The notes beneath the pieces are model-generated. The model was not told the origin of the DNA. It worked only from the letters and a program-made list of their open reading frames with translations, and searched no databases. A DNA stretch of 64,000 bases, taken from assembly GCF_025263565.1 (NCBI RefSeq), contig NZ_CP079865.1:6545525-6609524 (forward strand), written 5' to 3'. A program made the position numbers and the translations under genes. The stretch is from Mycobacterium sp. SMC-8 (GTDB taxonomy: Bacteria > Actinomycetota > Actinomycetes > Mycobacteriales > Mycobacteriaceae). Shown piece by piece: positions 28,991 to 37,276 of this stretch (the first letter of the stretch is position 1; each line of letters starts with the position of its first letter).

Positions 28991-30034
28991 GTGGACGAAA
29001 ACGAGGATGTCCTAGTAACTGCCGACCGCGGGGTCGGCCGAATCACGCTCAACCGGCCCAAGGCGATCAACTCGCTGACCCATCCGATGGTCGGCGCCAT
29101 CGCACGGGCGTTGAAGAGCTGGGAGACCGACGACGCGATCGACGCCGTCGTGGTGACCGGCGCCGGCGACCGCGGCCTGTGCGCCGGCGGTGACGTCGTG
29201 GCGATCTATCACGACGCCAGATCCGGCGGCCGTGCGTCGCGCGAGTTCTGGCAGGACGAATACCTGCTCAACGCCTACATCGGGCGCTACCCGAAGCCCT
29301 ATGTCGCGATCATGAACGGCATCACGATGGGCGGCGGAGTCGGCATCAGCGCGCACGGCAGCGTCCGGGTCGTCACCGAGACCACCAAGATGGCGATGCC
29401 CGAGGTGGGCATCGGGTTCATCCCTGACGTCGGCGGCACCCACATCCTGTCCCGCACCCCGGGTCTGCTCGGCGTCCATGCGGCGCTCACCGGGGCGTCG
29501 TTCTCCGGCGCCGACGCGATCGCAATGGGTTTCGCCGACCACTTCGTGCCGCAGGACCGGCTCGCCGCGTTCGTCGACGCGATCGCGTCCGGCGGTGTCG
29601 ACGAGGCGGTCGCCGCATTCGCCCAGGAGCCACCCGCGAGCGAGCTGCTCACCCAGCGCGAGTGGATCGACCGGTGCTATGCCGCTGAGACGGTCGCCGA
29701 CATCGTCGCCGCGCTGCGCGAGCACGGCGGTGCCGCGGCCGATGCCGCCGACCTGATCGCCTCCCGCTCCCCGATCGCCGCGTCGGTCGCGCTGGAAGCG
29801 GTCCGTCGGGCCGCGAAGCTGGACACTCTCGAAGATGTGCTGCGCCAGGAGTTCCGGACCTCGGTGGCGTCCTTGCGATCGCATGACCTCGTCGAGGGCA
29901 TCCGCGCGCAGCTGATCGACAAGGACCGCAACCCGAAGTGGTCGCCGGCCTCCCTGTCCGAGGTGACGGCAGCCGACATCGAGGCATACTTCGCATCTGC
30001 CGATCCCGACATCAACTTCGAGGAGCAGTCATGA
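28991..30034 (+). CDS. echA9: Enoyl-CoA hydratase/isomerase family, 3-hydroxyisobutyryl-CoA hydrolase type
   Basis: The 347-residue crotonase-fold protein has length and motifs of 3-hydroxyisobutyryl-CoA hydrolases (valine catabolism): [12 protein letters not shown], the oxyanion loop [23 protein letters not shown], and the catalytic Glu/Asp region [16 protein letters not shown]. The C-terminal [10 protein letters not shown] block is also HIBCH-like. The GTG at 28991 (VDENEDV) is chosen over the TTG at 28982. It overlaps echA8 by ATGA, so translation is coupled. Confidence 0.92.
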   Translation: MDENEDVLVTADRGVGRITLNRPKAINSLTHPMVGAIARALKSWETDDAIDAVVVTGAGDRGLCAGGDVVAIYHDARSGGRASREFWQDEYLLNAYIGRYPKPYVAIMNGITMGGGVGISAHGSVRVVTETTKMAMPEVGIGFIPDVGGTHILSRTPGLLGVHAALTGASFSGADAIAMGFADHFVPQDRLAAFVDAIASGGVDEAVAAFAQEPPASELLTQREWIDRCYAAETVADIVAALREHGGAAADAADLIASRSPIAASVALEAVRRAAKLDTLEDVLRQEFRTSVASLRSHDLVEGIRAQLIDKDRNPKWSPASLSEVTAADIEAYFASADPDINFEEQS

Positions 30035-30804
30035 CCTTTGAGACCATCCTGGTCGACCGTGACGACCGGGTAGCGACGATCACGCTCAACCGGCCCAAGG
30101 CACTCAATGCCCTCAACACCCAGGTGATGTACGAGGTCACCACCGCCGCAGCCGAACTCGACGCGGAGCCGGGTGTCGGCGCCATCATCCTCACCGGCAA
30201 CGAGAAGGCCTTCGCCGCCGGCGCGGACATCAAGGAGATGGCCGGCCTGTCCTTCGCCGACGTCTTCTCGTCCGACTTCTTCGCCGGCTGGGACAGGTTC
30301 GCCGCGACGCGCACCCCGACCATCGCCGCGGTGGCCGGATACGCGCTCGGCGGCGGCTGCGAGCTGGCGATGATGTGCGACATCCTGATCGCCGCCGACA
30401 CCGCGAAATTCGGGCAGCCCGAGATCAAGCTCGGCGTGCTGCCCGGCATGGGCGGGTCACAGCGACTGACCCGGGCGATCGGCAAGGCCAAGGCGATGGA
30501 CCTGATCCTGACCGGCCGCAACATGGGCGCCGAAGAAGCCGAGCGCGCCGGGCTGGTGTCGCGGGTGGTTCCGGCCGACACGCTGCTCGAGGAGGCCAAG
30601 GCGGTGGCCCAGACCATCGCGGGCATGTCGCTGTCGGCGTCGCGGATGGCCAAGGAGGCGGTCAACCGCGCGTTCGAGACCACGCTGAGCGAGGGCCTGC
30701 TCTATGAGCGCAGGCTGTTCCATTCGGCGTTCGCCACCGAGGATCAGACCGAGGGCATGAACGCGTTCACCGAGAAGCGGCCGCCGAACTTCACTCATCG
30801 GTAA
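30031..30804 (+). CDS. echA8: Enoyl-CoA hydratase
   Basis: The 257-residue classical crotonase has both catalytic glutamates in place: [15 protein letters not shown] and [18 protein letters not shown]. The oxyanion loop [10 protein letters not shown] is intact. It hydrates trans-2-enoyl-CoA in beta-oxidation. The length equals the M. tuberculosis EchA8. It is second in the echA9-echA8 operon, with the membrane hydrolase starting 9 bases later. Confidence 0.95.
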   Translation: MTFETILVDRDDRVATITLNRPKALNALNTQVMYEVTTAAAELDAEPGVGAIILTGNEKAFAAGADIKEMAGLSFADVFSSDFFAGWDRFAATRTPTIAAVAGYALGGGCELAMMCDILIAADTAKFGQPEIKLGVLPGMGGSQRLTRAIGKAKAMDLILTGRNMGAEEAERAGLVSRVVPADTLLEEAKAVAQTIAGMSLSASRMAKEAVNRAFETTLSEGLLYERRLFHSAFATEDQTEGMNAFTEKRPPNFTHR

Positions 30805-30813
30805 AGTCCATGC

Positions 30814-32526
30814 GTGACCGATACCGGTGAAGCCGCCGCCGCGGTGATCGACGAGACGCCGGCGCGCGAACATCCGTCGACCACACGGCGCGGGTGGTGG
30901 GTCCGCCGCTACACCTGGACCGGTACCGCAGTCGGTTTCGTCTTCCTCTGGTTGTCGCTGACACCGTCGCTGTTGCCGCGCGGTCCGCTGTTCCAGGGAC
31001 TGGTCAGCGGCGGCGCGGGCGCGATCGGCTACGGGCTCGGGGTGTTCGCGGTGTGGCTGGTGCGGTTCATGGGCTCCAAGGACTCCAGCCCGCCGGCGCC
31101 CCGGCGGGCGTGGCCGGTGCTCGTCGTCATCGGCGTGATCGGCTTGGTCGTCATGGTCATCCAGTTCCACGACTGGCAGGACGACGTCCGTGACCTGATG
31201 GGTGTCCCGCGCCTGACGTTCTGGGATTACCCTCTGGCCGCGGTGATCTCGGTCGTGACGCTGTTCGTACTCGTCGAGATCGGGCAGCTGATCGGCCGTT
31301 TCGTGCGCTTTCTGTACCGTCAGCTCACGCGCGTCGCCCCGCCGCGGGTGGCGGCCGTCGTCGCGGTCGCGCTGCTGCTGGCATTGACGGTCGCGCTGCT
31401 CAACGGGGTGGTGGTCCGGTTCGCGATGAGCACGATCAACAAAACCTTCGCCGCGGTCAACGACGAGACCGACCCCGACTTCGCGGCGCCCACCTCGGAT
31501 CTGCGGTCCGGCGGACCGCAGTCGCTGGTGAGTTGGGAGTCGCTGGGACATCAGGGCCGGATCTTCATCTCCGGCGGACCGTCGGTCGAGGAGCTGACCG
31601 AGTTCAACGGCAGCCCGGCGACCGAACCGATCCGCGCCTACGCGGGACTGAACTCCGCCGACGGCATCAAGGAGACCGCGGCGCTGGCGGCCCGCGAACT
31701 GCAGCGCACCGGCGGCCTGGACCGCGCGGTGGTCGCGGTGGCCACCACGACCGGCACCGGCTGGATCAACGAGGCCGAAGCCTCCGCGCTGGAGTACATG
31801 TACAACGGTGACACTGCGATCGTGTCGATGCAGTACTCGTTTCTGCCCAGTTGGTTGTCGTTCCTGGTGGACAAGGAGAACGCCCGCCAGGCCGGTCAGG
31901 CTCTGTTCGAGGCGGTCGACGCGCTGATCCGCGAGATGCCCGAGGCACAGCGCCCGAAGCTGGTGGTGTTCGGCGAGAGCCTGGGCTCGTTCGGCGGTGA
32001 AGCGCCGTTCCTGGCGTTGAACAACCTGATCGCCCGCACCGACGGGGCGCTGTTCAGCGGGCCGACCTTCAACAACACCATCTGGACCGACCTGACCCAC
32101 AATCGCGATCCCGGCTCACCCCAGTGGCTTCCCGTGTACGACAAGGGCGCCAACGTGCGGTTCGTCGCCGAGGCCCGGGACCTGCAGCGACCGCACGACC
32201 CGTGGGAGCAGCCGAGAGTGGTCTATCTGCAGCATGCGTCCGATCCGATCGCGTGGTGGAATCCCGACCTGCTGTTCGCCCGGCCGGACTGGTTGCACGA
32301 GCGGCGCGGCTACGACGTCTCCCCCGAGATGGAGTGGATCCCGGTCGTGACGTTCCTCCAGGTCAGCGCCGACATGGCGGTCGCGGTGAACGTCCCGGAC
32401 GGGCACGGTCACGTCTACGTCCGCAATGTCGCGGACGCGTGGGCGTCGATCATGCTGCCGCCGGGATGGACCCAGGCCAAGACCGAGAAACTGCGCGGAC
32501 TCCTCAGGAGCGACGAGAATTCTTAG
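30814..32526 (+). CDS. Membrane-anchored alpha/beta-hydrolase (Rv1069c type)
   Basis: The 570-residue protein has four to five N-terminal helices (about residues 30-210), then an external hydrolase domain. The nucleophile motif VVFGESLGSFGGEAPF has the GxSxG-like GESLG. Other blocks are TTTGTGWINEAEASALEYM, ISGGPS and the late HGHVYVRNV His. The substrate is unknown. The GTG at 30814 is used. It lies 9 bases behind echA8, probably in the same operon. Its 3' end overlaps the convergent rhodanese gene by 4 bases. Confidence 0.85.
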   Translation: MTDTGEAAAAVIDETPAREHPSTTRRGWWVRRYTWTGTAVGFVFLWLSLTPSLLPRGPLFQGLVSGGAGAIGYGLGVFAVWLVRFMGSKDSSPPAPRRAWPVLVVIGVIGLVVMVIQFHDWQDDVRDLMGVPRLTFWDYPLAAVISVVTLFVLVEIGQLIGRFVRFLYRQLTRVAPPRVAAVVAVALLLALTVALLNGVVVRFAMSTINKTFAAVNDETDPDFAAPTSDLRSGGPQSLVSWESLGHQGRIFISGGPSVEELTEFNGSPATEPIRAYAGLNSADGIKETAALAARELQRTGGLDRAVVAVATTTGTGWINEAEASALEYMYNGDTAIVSMQYSFLPSWLSFLVDKENARQAGQALFEAVDALIREMPEAQRPKLVVFGESLGSFGGEAPFLALNNLIARTDGALFSGPTFNNTIWTDLTHNRDPGSPQWLPVYDKGANVRFVAEARDLQRPHDPWEQPRVVYLQHASDPIAWWNPDLLFARPDWLHERRGYDVSPEMEWIPVVTFLQVSADMAVAVNVPDGHGHVYVRNVADAWASIMLPPGWTQAKTEKLRGLLRSDENS

Positions 32527-32891
32527 CGCAGAACGTTTTTGAGTGCGTGGTAGCCGCCGATGACGTCGGTGGCGCGATGCAGTCCCAATTCCTGCAACGA
32601 CGCTGCTGCCAGGCTGGAGGTGTAGCCCTCCGAGCACAGCACCACCCACTCGACGTCGTCGTCGACGGCTTGGGTAATCCGCGCGTCACTGGTCGGGTCA
32701 CACCGCCACTCCAGCACGTTGCGTTCGATCACCAGCGCCTGCGGCACCTCACCCTCGGCGGCACGCTGGGCCGCCGGCCGGATGTCGACCAGGACCGCGC
32801 CCCGGGCCAGAGCGGTGGGCACCTCACCGGCCGGCATGCGGGTGAGTCTGGCCCTGGCGTCGGCGAGGACGGCATCGATTCGGCTGGCCAT
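32523..32891 (-). CDS. Rhodanese-like sulfurtransferase
   Basis: The 122-residue single rhodanese domain has VLVDIRPAAQRAAEGEVPQALVIERN and the active-site loop VVLCSEGYTSSLAA with the catalytic Cys. It could move sulfane sulfur derived from cysteine. The ATG overlaps the stop of the cysteine dioxygenase gene (TGATG), so the two are translationally coupled. This fits a shared role in disposing of cysteine sulfur. Confidence 0.9.
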   Translation of the reverse strand: MASRIDAVLADARARLTRMPAGEVPTALARGAVLVDIRPAAQRAAEGEVPQALVIERNVLEWRCDPTSDARITQAVDDDVEWVVLCSEGYTSSLAAASLQELGLHRATDVIGGYHALKNVLR

Positions 32892-33412
32892 CAGTCGCCC
32901 TCCGGCTGGTCGGTGAGCTCGGTCCGGTTGCGGCGCAACGTGTTCTGTTCAGTGACCTCGTAGTAGGACATCGCGGTCAACGGCGGCGAGTACGCGTGCA
33001 CGCTCAACGTCGGGCCGGCCGGCGCGGCACCGCCGGCGGGCGCGGTCTCGCGAGCCCACACCACGTCATGCACCCAGCCCAGCGGGAACGCCGCCTGATC
33101 ACCGGCCCGCAACCGTCGCTGACGCAAAGTCACACCGTCCCAACGGGTTTCGCTCAGCACGCCGGACACGACGGTCAGCGCGCCGAGCGAGCCGCCGTGG
33201 TCGTGCAGTTCGGTGGAGCGGTTCGGCACCCAGCTGATCAGCCACACGTCGAGTTCGTCGGTGCCGTGCAACCGGGTGAACCAGCGCTCCCCGGCGGGCA
33301 GACCGGCTTCGGGCAGCAGGCGATCGTAGTCGCCGCTGAGAACGTCGTCGGCGAAGCGGTCGGTGACGTGCAGCAGGTCGGCAGGACGCAGACGGGTAGG
33401 GGCCAGGATCAT
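32891..33412 (-). CDS. Cysteine dioxygenase type I-like cupin
   Basis: The 173-residue cupin has the iron ligands in STELHDHGGSLGALTVVSG (HxH) and a third His in LSVHAYSPPLTAMSYYEV. It would oxidise cysteine to cysteine sulfinate using Fe(II) and O2. GGAG lies six to nine bases before the ATG at 33412. It is first gene of a two-gene operon with rhodanese, behind a possible Cys-Cys leader peptide (33459-33500). Confidence 0.88.
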   Translation of the reverse strand: MILAPTRLRPADLLHVTDRFADDVLSGDYDRLLPEAGLPAGERWFTRLHGTDELDVWLISWVPNRSTELHDHGGSLGALTVVSGVLSETRWDGVTLRQRRLRAGDQAAFPLGWVHDVVWARETAPAGGAAPAGPTLSVHAYSPPLTAMSYYEVTEQNTLRRNRTELTDQPEGD

Positions 33413-33458
33413 GGGGGGACTCCAGGAGGAACGACGGACGGATGCGAGGGGTCGGCGA

Positions 33459-33500
33459 CTAGGCCTGACAACACTCCTGAATCCGCGTCACGTCGATCAC
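33459..33500 (-). CDS. Putative cysteine-responsive leader peptide (13 codons, Cys-Cys)
   Basis: GTG ATC GAC GTG ACG CGG ATT CAG GAG TGT TGT CAG GCC TAG encodes VIDVTRIQECCQA, ending 46 bases before the cysteine dioxygenase ATG. CAGACT lies seven bases upstream of the GTG, the spacing expected for a leaderless transcript. Leaderless short frames rich in Cys codons are known in mycobacteria as cysteine-responsive attenuators of sulfur operons. The CAGGAG just before the Cys codons can pair with CTCCTG that overlaps the dioxygenase ribosome-binding region. Confidence 0.6.
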   Translation of the reverse strand: MIDVTRIQECCQA

Positions 33501-33507
33501 GGCGGCC

Positions 33508-33513
33508 AGTCTG
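33508..33513 (-). promoter_or_regulatory. Candidate -10 for the CDO-rhodanese operon
   Basis: On the minus strand CAGACT (TANNNT variant) lies seven bases before the leader GTG at 33500, so the transcript would begin at that codon. Confidence 0.45.
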
Positions 33514-33662
33514 GCACAGCTCACTCACCGGCCGCCAGCGCCAGGGTTTAACTTCACCGTGAATCTAGGAAGCGGCAGGTCACCGCCCCGACTGAAACCG
33601 CTGTCCCGGCGCGGCTTCCGGCCGGCTTTCGGCCCTTTGCTGTCACCGGGCGCCACGTTGCA

Positions 33663-33668
33663 TAGATT
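33663..33668 (+). promoter_or_regulatory. Candidate -10 of a leaderless promoter for lpqV
   Basis: TAGATT lies seven bases before the ATG at 33676. The intervening tggcggg is a weak Shine-Dalgarno at best, so either a leaderless or very short leader is likely. Confidence 0.45.
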
Positions 33669-33675
33669 TGGCGGG

Positions 33676-34122
33676 ATGAGCAGGAACCGTCTGTGGCGCA
33701 CAGGCGCCGTCGCGGCGGCCGTGATCCTGTCCGGCTGCTCGTCTGAACCCGGACCCCCACCGGATACCACCGCGCTGTCCTCGGCCCCGCCCTCGTCGAC
33801 CCGCGCGGAGGGGCCTCCCGCCTCCCCTGTGCCGTCGGCCGGCGGAGTCGGTGTGTCCCCCGGCGGGGTGACGACCGCTGTCGCCGCCCCGGCGGAATCC
33901 ACCGAGGACGACTACTTCCAGGCGTGCCGGGCCGCCCGGACGTGGATGGATCGGCAGGGCGGTGACCCCCACACGCAGATCGAGCCCTACCTGAAGACCG
34001 TGCAGGATGCGGAGTCCGTGGGTCCCGGGACGTTCGACCGGAAGTGGTCGGAACTGACACCCGGCCAGCAGTCGGCGGTGATCGTCGCGGTCGAAGCGGC
34101 TGCCGACGCGCTCTGCGGCTGA
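33676..34122 (+). CDS. lpqV: Lipoprotein LpqV
   Basis: The 148-residue lipoprotein has a signal peptide (MSRNRLWRTGAVAAAVILSG) followed at once by Cys21, the lipidated residue of the LSGC lipobox. After a Pro/Ser/Thr-rich linker comes the conserved block VGVSPGGVTTAV then APAESTEDDYFQACRAARTWM, which by eye matches M. tuberculosis LpqV (Rv1064c). The function is unknown. It is divergent from the CDO operon and precedes the patatin gene by 78 bases. Confidence 0.88.
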   Translation: MSRNRLWRTGAVAAAVILSGCSSEPGPPPDTTALSSAPPSSTRAEGPPASPVPSAGGVGVSPGGVTTAVAAPAESTEDDYFQACRAARTWMDRQGGDPHTQIEPYLKTVQDAESVGPGTFDRKWSELTPGQQSAVIVAVEAAADALCG

Positions 34123-34200
34123 CGCCCGGCGCGATCCGGGTCGGCGATGTCACCGAGTCCCCGCGACACGGCCGGACCCGATCCGGCGCAGAATTGTCGG

Positions 34201-35190
34201 ATGCGGGTCGCACTGGCTCTGGGTAGCGGCGGTGCACGCGGCTACGCCCACATCGGCGTCATCAACGAGTTGCACGAACGCGGTCACGAGGTGGTCGGCA
34301 TCGCCGGCTCGTCGATGGGCGCCCTGGTCGGTGGTCTGCAGGCGGCGGGCAAGCTCGACGAGTTCACGACGTGGGCGAGCTCGCTGACCCAGCGCGCGGT
34401 GCTGCGCCTGCTCGATCCGTCGATCACGTCGGCGGGCGTCCTGCGGGCGGAGAAGATCCTCGACGCCGTCCGCGAGATCCTCGGCGACGTCACGATCGAG
34501 GAGCTGCCGATCCCGTTCACGTCCGTGGCCACCGATCTGATCACCGGGAAATCGGTGTGGATGCAGCGCGGTTCGGTCGAGGACGCCATCCGCGCGTCGA
34601 TCGCCATCCCCGGCCTGATCACCCCGCACGTGCTCGACGGCCGGCTGCTGGCCGACGGCGGCATCCTCGACCCACTCCCGATGGCGCCGGTGGCCGCCAT
34701 CGCCGCGGACATCACCCTCGCGGTCAGCATCTCCGGCGAGGATCCCGAGGCCAGTCGCCGCGACCGCGACGCCCGGTCACCGTCGGGTGACTGGTTGAAC
34801 CGGATGTGGCGCAGCTCGTCGTCGCTGCTGGACACCAGGGCGGCGCGGTCGCTGCTGGAGACCCCGACCGGGCGCGCGGTGCTCGGCCGGTTCGTGGCCG
34901 GGGACGACGAACCGGTGGACGGGGAGAAGGACCTCGGCGAACCGATCGCACCGGTGATCCCGAAGCTGGGCAGCTTCGAGGTGATGAACCGGGTGATCGA
35001 CATCGCGCAGGCCGCCCTGGCCCGCCACACACTGGCCGCCTACCCGCCCGACCTGTTGATCGAGGTGCCCCGCACGGTGTGCCGCAGCCTGGATTTCCAC
35101 CGCGCCACCGAGGTCATCGAGATCGGGCAGGAGCTGGCGGCCACGGCGCTCGACACGATCGAACAGCGTTCCTCAGGCTCAGGCACCTAG
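34201..35190 (+). CDS. Patatin-like phospholipase (Rv1063c type)
   Basis: The 329-residue protein carries the complete Ser-Asp dyad: oxyanion loop LGSGGARGYAHIG, nucleophile elbow GIAGSSMGALVGG (Ser about 38), and LADGGILDPLPMAP with the Asp. It is predicted to hydrolyse acyl lipids. The ATG at 34201 coincides with the conserved start MRVALALGSGG. CAGAAT six bases upstream may be a leaderless -10. It is convergent with a second patatin gene (12-base overlap). Confidence 0.9.
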   Translation: MRVALALGSGGARGYAHIGVINELHERGHEVVGIAGSSMGALVGGLQAAGKLDEFTTWASSLTQRAVLRLLDPSITSAGVLRAEKILDAVREILGDVTIEELPIPFTSVATDLITGKSVWMQRGSVEDAIRASIAIPGLITPHVLDGRLLADGGILDPLPMAPVAAIAADITLAVSISGEDPEASRRDRDARSPSGDWLNRMWRSSSSLLDTRAARSLLETPTGRAVLGRFVAGDDEPVDGEKDLGEPIAPVIPKLGSFEVMNRVIDIAQAALARHTLAAYPPDLLIEVPRTVCRSLDFHRATEVIEIGQELAATALDTIEQRSSGSGT

Positions 35191-36060
35191 GAATTCGGCA
35201 ACCCGGCCGGCTTCCCGCCGCCCCTGCGCGCGACCGGCCCGCGCCGCGGGCGCACGGCAGGCCGGGTCAAGCGGGTTGGCCCCGAACGCGGCCAGTGACT
35301 GCTCGTCGGCGAACACCGCCAGTGTCGCGCCGGGAAACGCGTCGATCTCGGCGACGGTGCCGGTACCCCACGGCGACGGACTGTCGGCGCGGGAGGGCAC
35401 CAACACCACCGCGGCCCCGCAGTCCTGTGCGGCGGACATGTTGACCGTGCTTCCGACCCCGCCGTCCATGTAGCGACGGTCCCCGATCGTCACCGGTGGC
35501 CAGACGCCCGGCACCGCGCAACTGGCCGCGACGGCGTCGACCAGGCCGACGCCGGAGTCTGCGTCGAACACCACCAACTCGCCGGTGGCGATGTCGATCG
35601 CGGTGACCCGCATCGCGCGTGCCGGCCATCGCCGGGTCGGCAGCCGGTGTTCGATCACGGCGCGGCGCACCGCTTCTGCGACGGTGTCGGTGTCCGCGGC
35701 CACGGCGCCGATCCTGCGCAGTTTCTGTTCTCTGGTGGCACCCGGGGTCGTCATCGCGGTCAGGAACAGGTCGGTGATCGTGTCGATCGAGACGCCGGGG
35801 TGGATCTCGCGGGCACCGTGCTCGTCGGAGAGCTGACGGTCGAACAGATCCTGCAGCGGCAGGCCGCTCCCGAGCTGGGCGACGACCGTCGAGCCTGCCG
35901 AGGTGCCGACCAGGACGTCGGCGTCGAGCAGCTTCTTGCCCGCGGCGGGTGCCTCCTCGCAGATTCCGAGCAGCACGCCGGTTTCCCAGGCGATGCCGGC
36001 CAATCCGCCGCCGGCGAGTACCAGCGCACGTGTGGAGTCGGCCGCCGAGTCACTCATCAT
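35179..36060 (-). CDS. Patatin-like phospholipase (Rv1062 type)
   Basis: The 293-residue protein is a second patatin of a different subgroup, with LVLAGGGLAGIAWETGVL (oxyanion), VLVGTSAGSTVVAQ (nucleophile Ser) and YMDGGVGSTVNM (Asp). It is poorly similar to the facing patatin apart from the motifs. The ATG at 36060 overlaps the stop of the Rv1059-like gene (ATGA), so both belong to one operon, possibly controlled by the KstR-like operator at 37137. Confidence 0.88.
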   Translation of the reverse strand: MMSDSAADSTRALVLAGGGLAGIAWETGVLLGICEEAPAAGKKLLDADVLVGTSAGSTVVAQLGSGLPLQDLFDRQLSDEHGAREIHPGVSIDTITDLFLTAMTTPGATREQKLRRIGAVAADTDTVAEAVRRAVIEHRLPTRRWPARAMRVTAIDIATGELVVFDADSGVGLVDAVAASCAVPGVWPPVTIGDRRYMDGGVGSTVNMSAAQDCGAAVVLVPSRADSPSPWGTGTVAEIDAFPGATLAVFADEQSLAAFGANPLDPACRAPAARAGRAQGRREAGRVAEFLGA

Positions 36061-37106
36061 CGCAGGTTTCTCGCCGCCTTCCCGCTGACCAGCGGCAGAT
36101 CCAGGTACGTCGCGATCCCGGGCGGCGCCGCGCACACCGCCGGCACCGAGTTGACGCAGTGCGCGGCCGTGCCGACCACGCCGTATTCCGGCCCCTCACC
36201 GCCGATCTCGGACTGAAAGCCCTTGACAGACACCGTGAAATCCGGGTTCCCCCGCACCTCGATCTCGTAGCGCTGCCCTTCGGGGCCGAAAAACCATGCC
36301 GGATCCAGGTTCTCCTCACCCATCAGCCAGTTGACCGTCACACGCACCACGGGTTCGCCGTCGACGACTGCCTCCCAGTGAAATCGGCGGCCTGCCACCT
36401 GGCCGGGCTCGATCGCACCCATCGGCGAGTCAATCGGCGCGGTGGCGACCGCGATCTCTTGCGTCGCACGGATTCTGGGATCGGCGGCGAAACCCAGTTG
36501 GTCCACGCACATCCGCACCGCCTGGATGAACCCGGTGTCGAGCATCTTCTGCATCGGGCCGGTCAGCGCCTTGTCCGGGGTCTCGCCGAAGCCCATCACG
36601 TGGCGCAGCACATCCGGGGCCTCGTAGCTGCGCAGATCCGAGAACTCCTCCGCGCGTACGAAACTCACCCCGGTGGACATGGCCGAGAGCATCAACGGGA
36701 ACTTCTCGCTGATGCCGCCGGGCGCGATCCCGGTGCCGTGCAGCGTCGCGTTACCCGCCAGCGCGGCCTCCCGTATCGCCGCGCCGCTGCGCGCGCTCGG
36801 ATACAGCCAGCCCACCGGGGTGACGACGTTCTTGCCGGACCGCAGCAGCGCGGCGACCTCGTCGGGGTCGGCCATCAGCGGCGAGTAGATGACCGCGTCG
36901 GCCTCCGCCGCCAGGATGTCTTCGGCACTGTCGGTCGCGAGTACCCCGATCGGGTCGACGCCGGCGATCTCGCCGGCGTCGCGACCCGCCTTCGCCGGTG
37001 AGTGCACCCAGCACCCGACCAGCTCCAACTCGGGATGTTCCAGCACGCCTCTGATTGCCGCGACGCCGACACCGCCGGTGGCCCACTGCACGACCCGCAG
37101 CGCCAT
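36057..37106 (-). CDS. Dihydrodipicolinate reductase-like NAD(P)-binding protein (Rv1059 type)
   Basis: The 349-residue protein has an N-terminal Rossmann region (VVQWATGGVGVAAIRGVLEHPELELVG style, dinucleotide loop at residues 9-15) as in DapB-like oxidoreductases of sterol and amine metabolism in actinobacteria. NVVTPVGWLYPS and HGTGIAPGGISEKFPLML are typical of this family. The true substrate is unknown. A KstR-like palindrome lies 30 bases upstream of the ATG, which suggests a role connected with sterol or lipid breakdown. Confidence 0.82.
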   Translation of the reverse strand: MALRVVQWATGGVGVAAIRGVLEHPELELVGCWVHSPAKAGRDAGEIAGVDPIGVLATDSAEDILAAEADAVIYSPLMADPDEVAALLRSGKNVVTPVGWLYPSARSGAAIREAALAGNATLHGTGIAPGGISEKFPLMLSAMSTGVSFVRAEEFSDLRSYEAPDVLRHVMGFGETPDKALTGPMQKMLDTGFIQAVRMCVDQLGFAADPRIRATQEIAVATAPIDSPMGAIEPGQVAGRRFHWEAVVDGEPVVRVTVNWLMGEENLDPAWFFGPEGQRYEIEVRGNPDFTVSVKGFQSEIGGEGPEYGVVGTAAHCVNSVPAVCAAPPGIATYLDLPLVSGKAARNLR

Positions 37107-37136
37107 CTCGTCTCCTCTCCGGAGCCTCGGAAAAAC

Positions 37137-37150
37137 TAGAACGCGTTCTA
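37137..37150. promoter_or_regulatory. KstR-type operator palindrome
   Basis: TAGAACGCGTTCTA is a perfect 14-bp palindrome that fits TnnAACnnGTTnnA, the recognition pattern known for the TetR-family sterol-catabolism repressor KstR. It lies 30 bases upstream of the Rv1059-like gene (minus strand) and about 86 bases upstream of the TAATCT that may serve the kinase gene. Confidence 0.75.
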
Positions 37151-37276
37151 TTCACCACTACACCAGATCGCCGACGGAGGTGGCTGGAAATCGGCAACCC
37201 GCCCCGTTGGCACTGTGCAGCGGGACCGGCCGCACTAATCTGTGTTCGCCGGTCGAACAACCTCGAAGGAGCCGTG

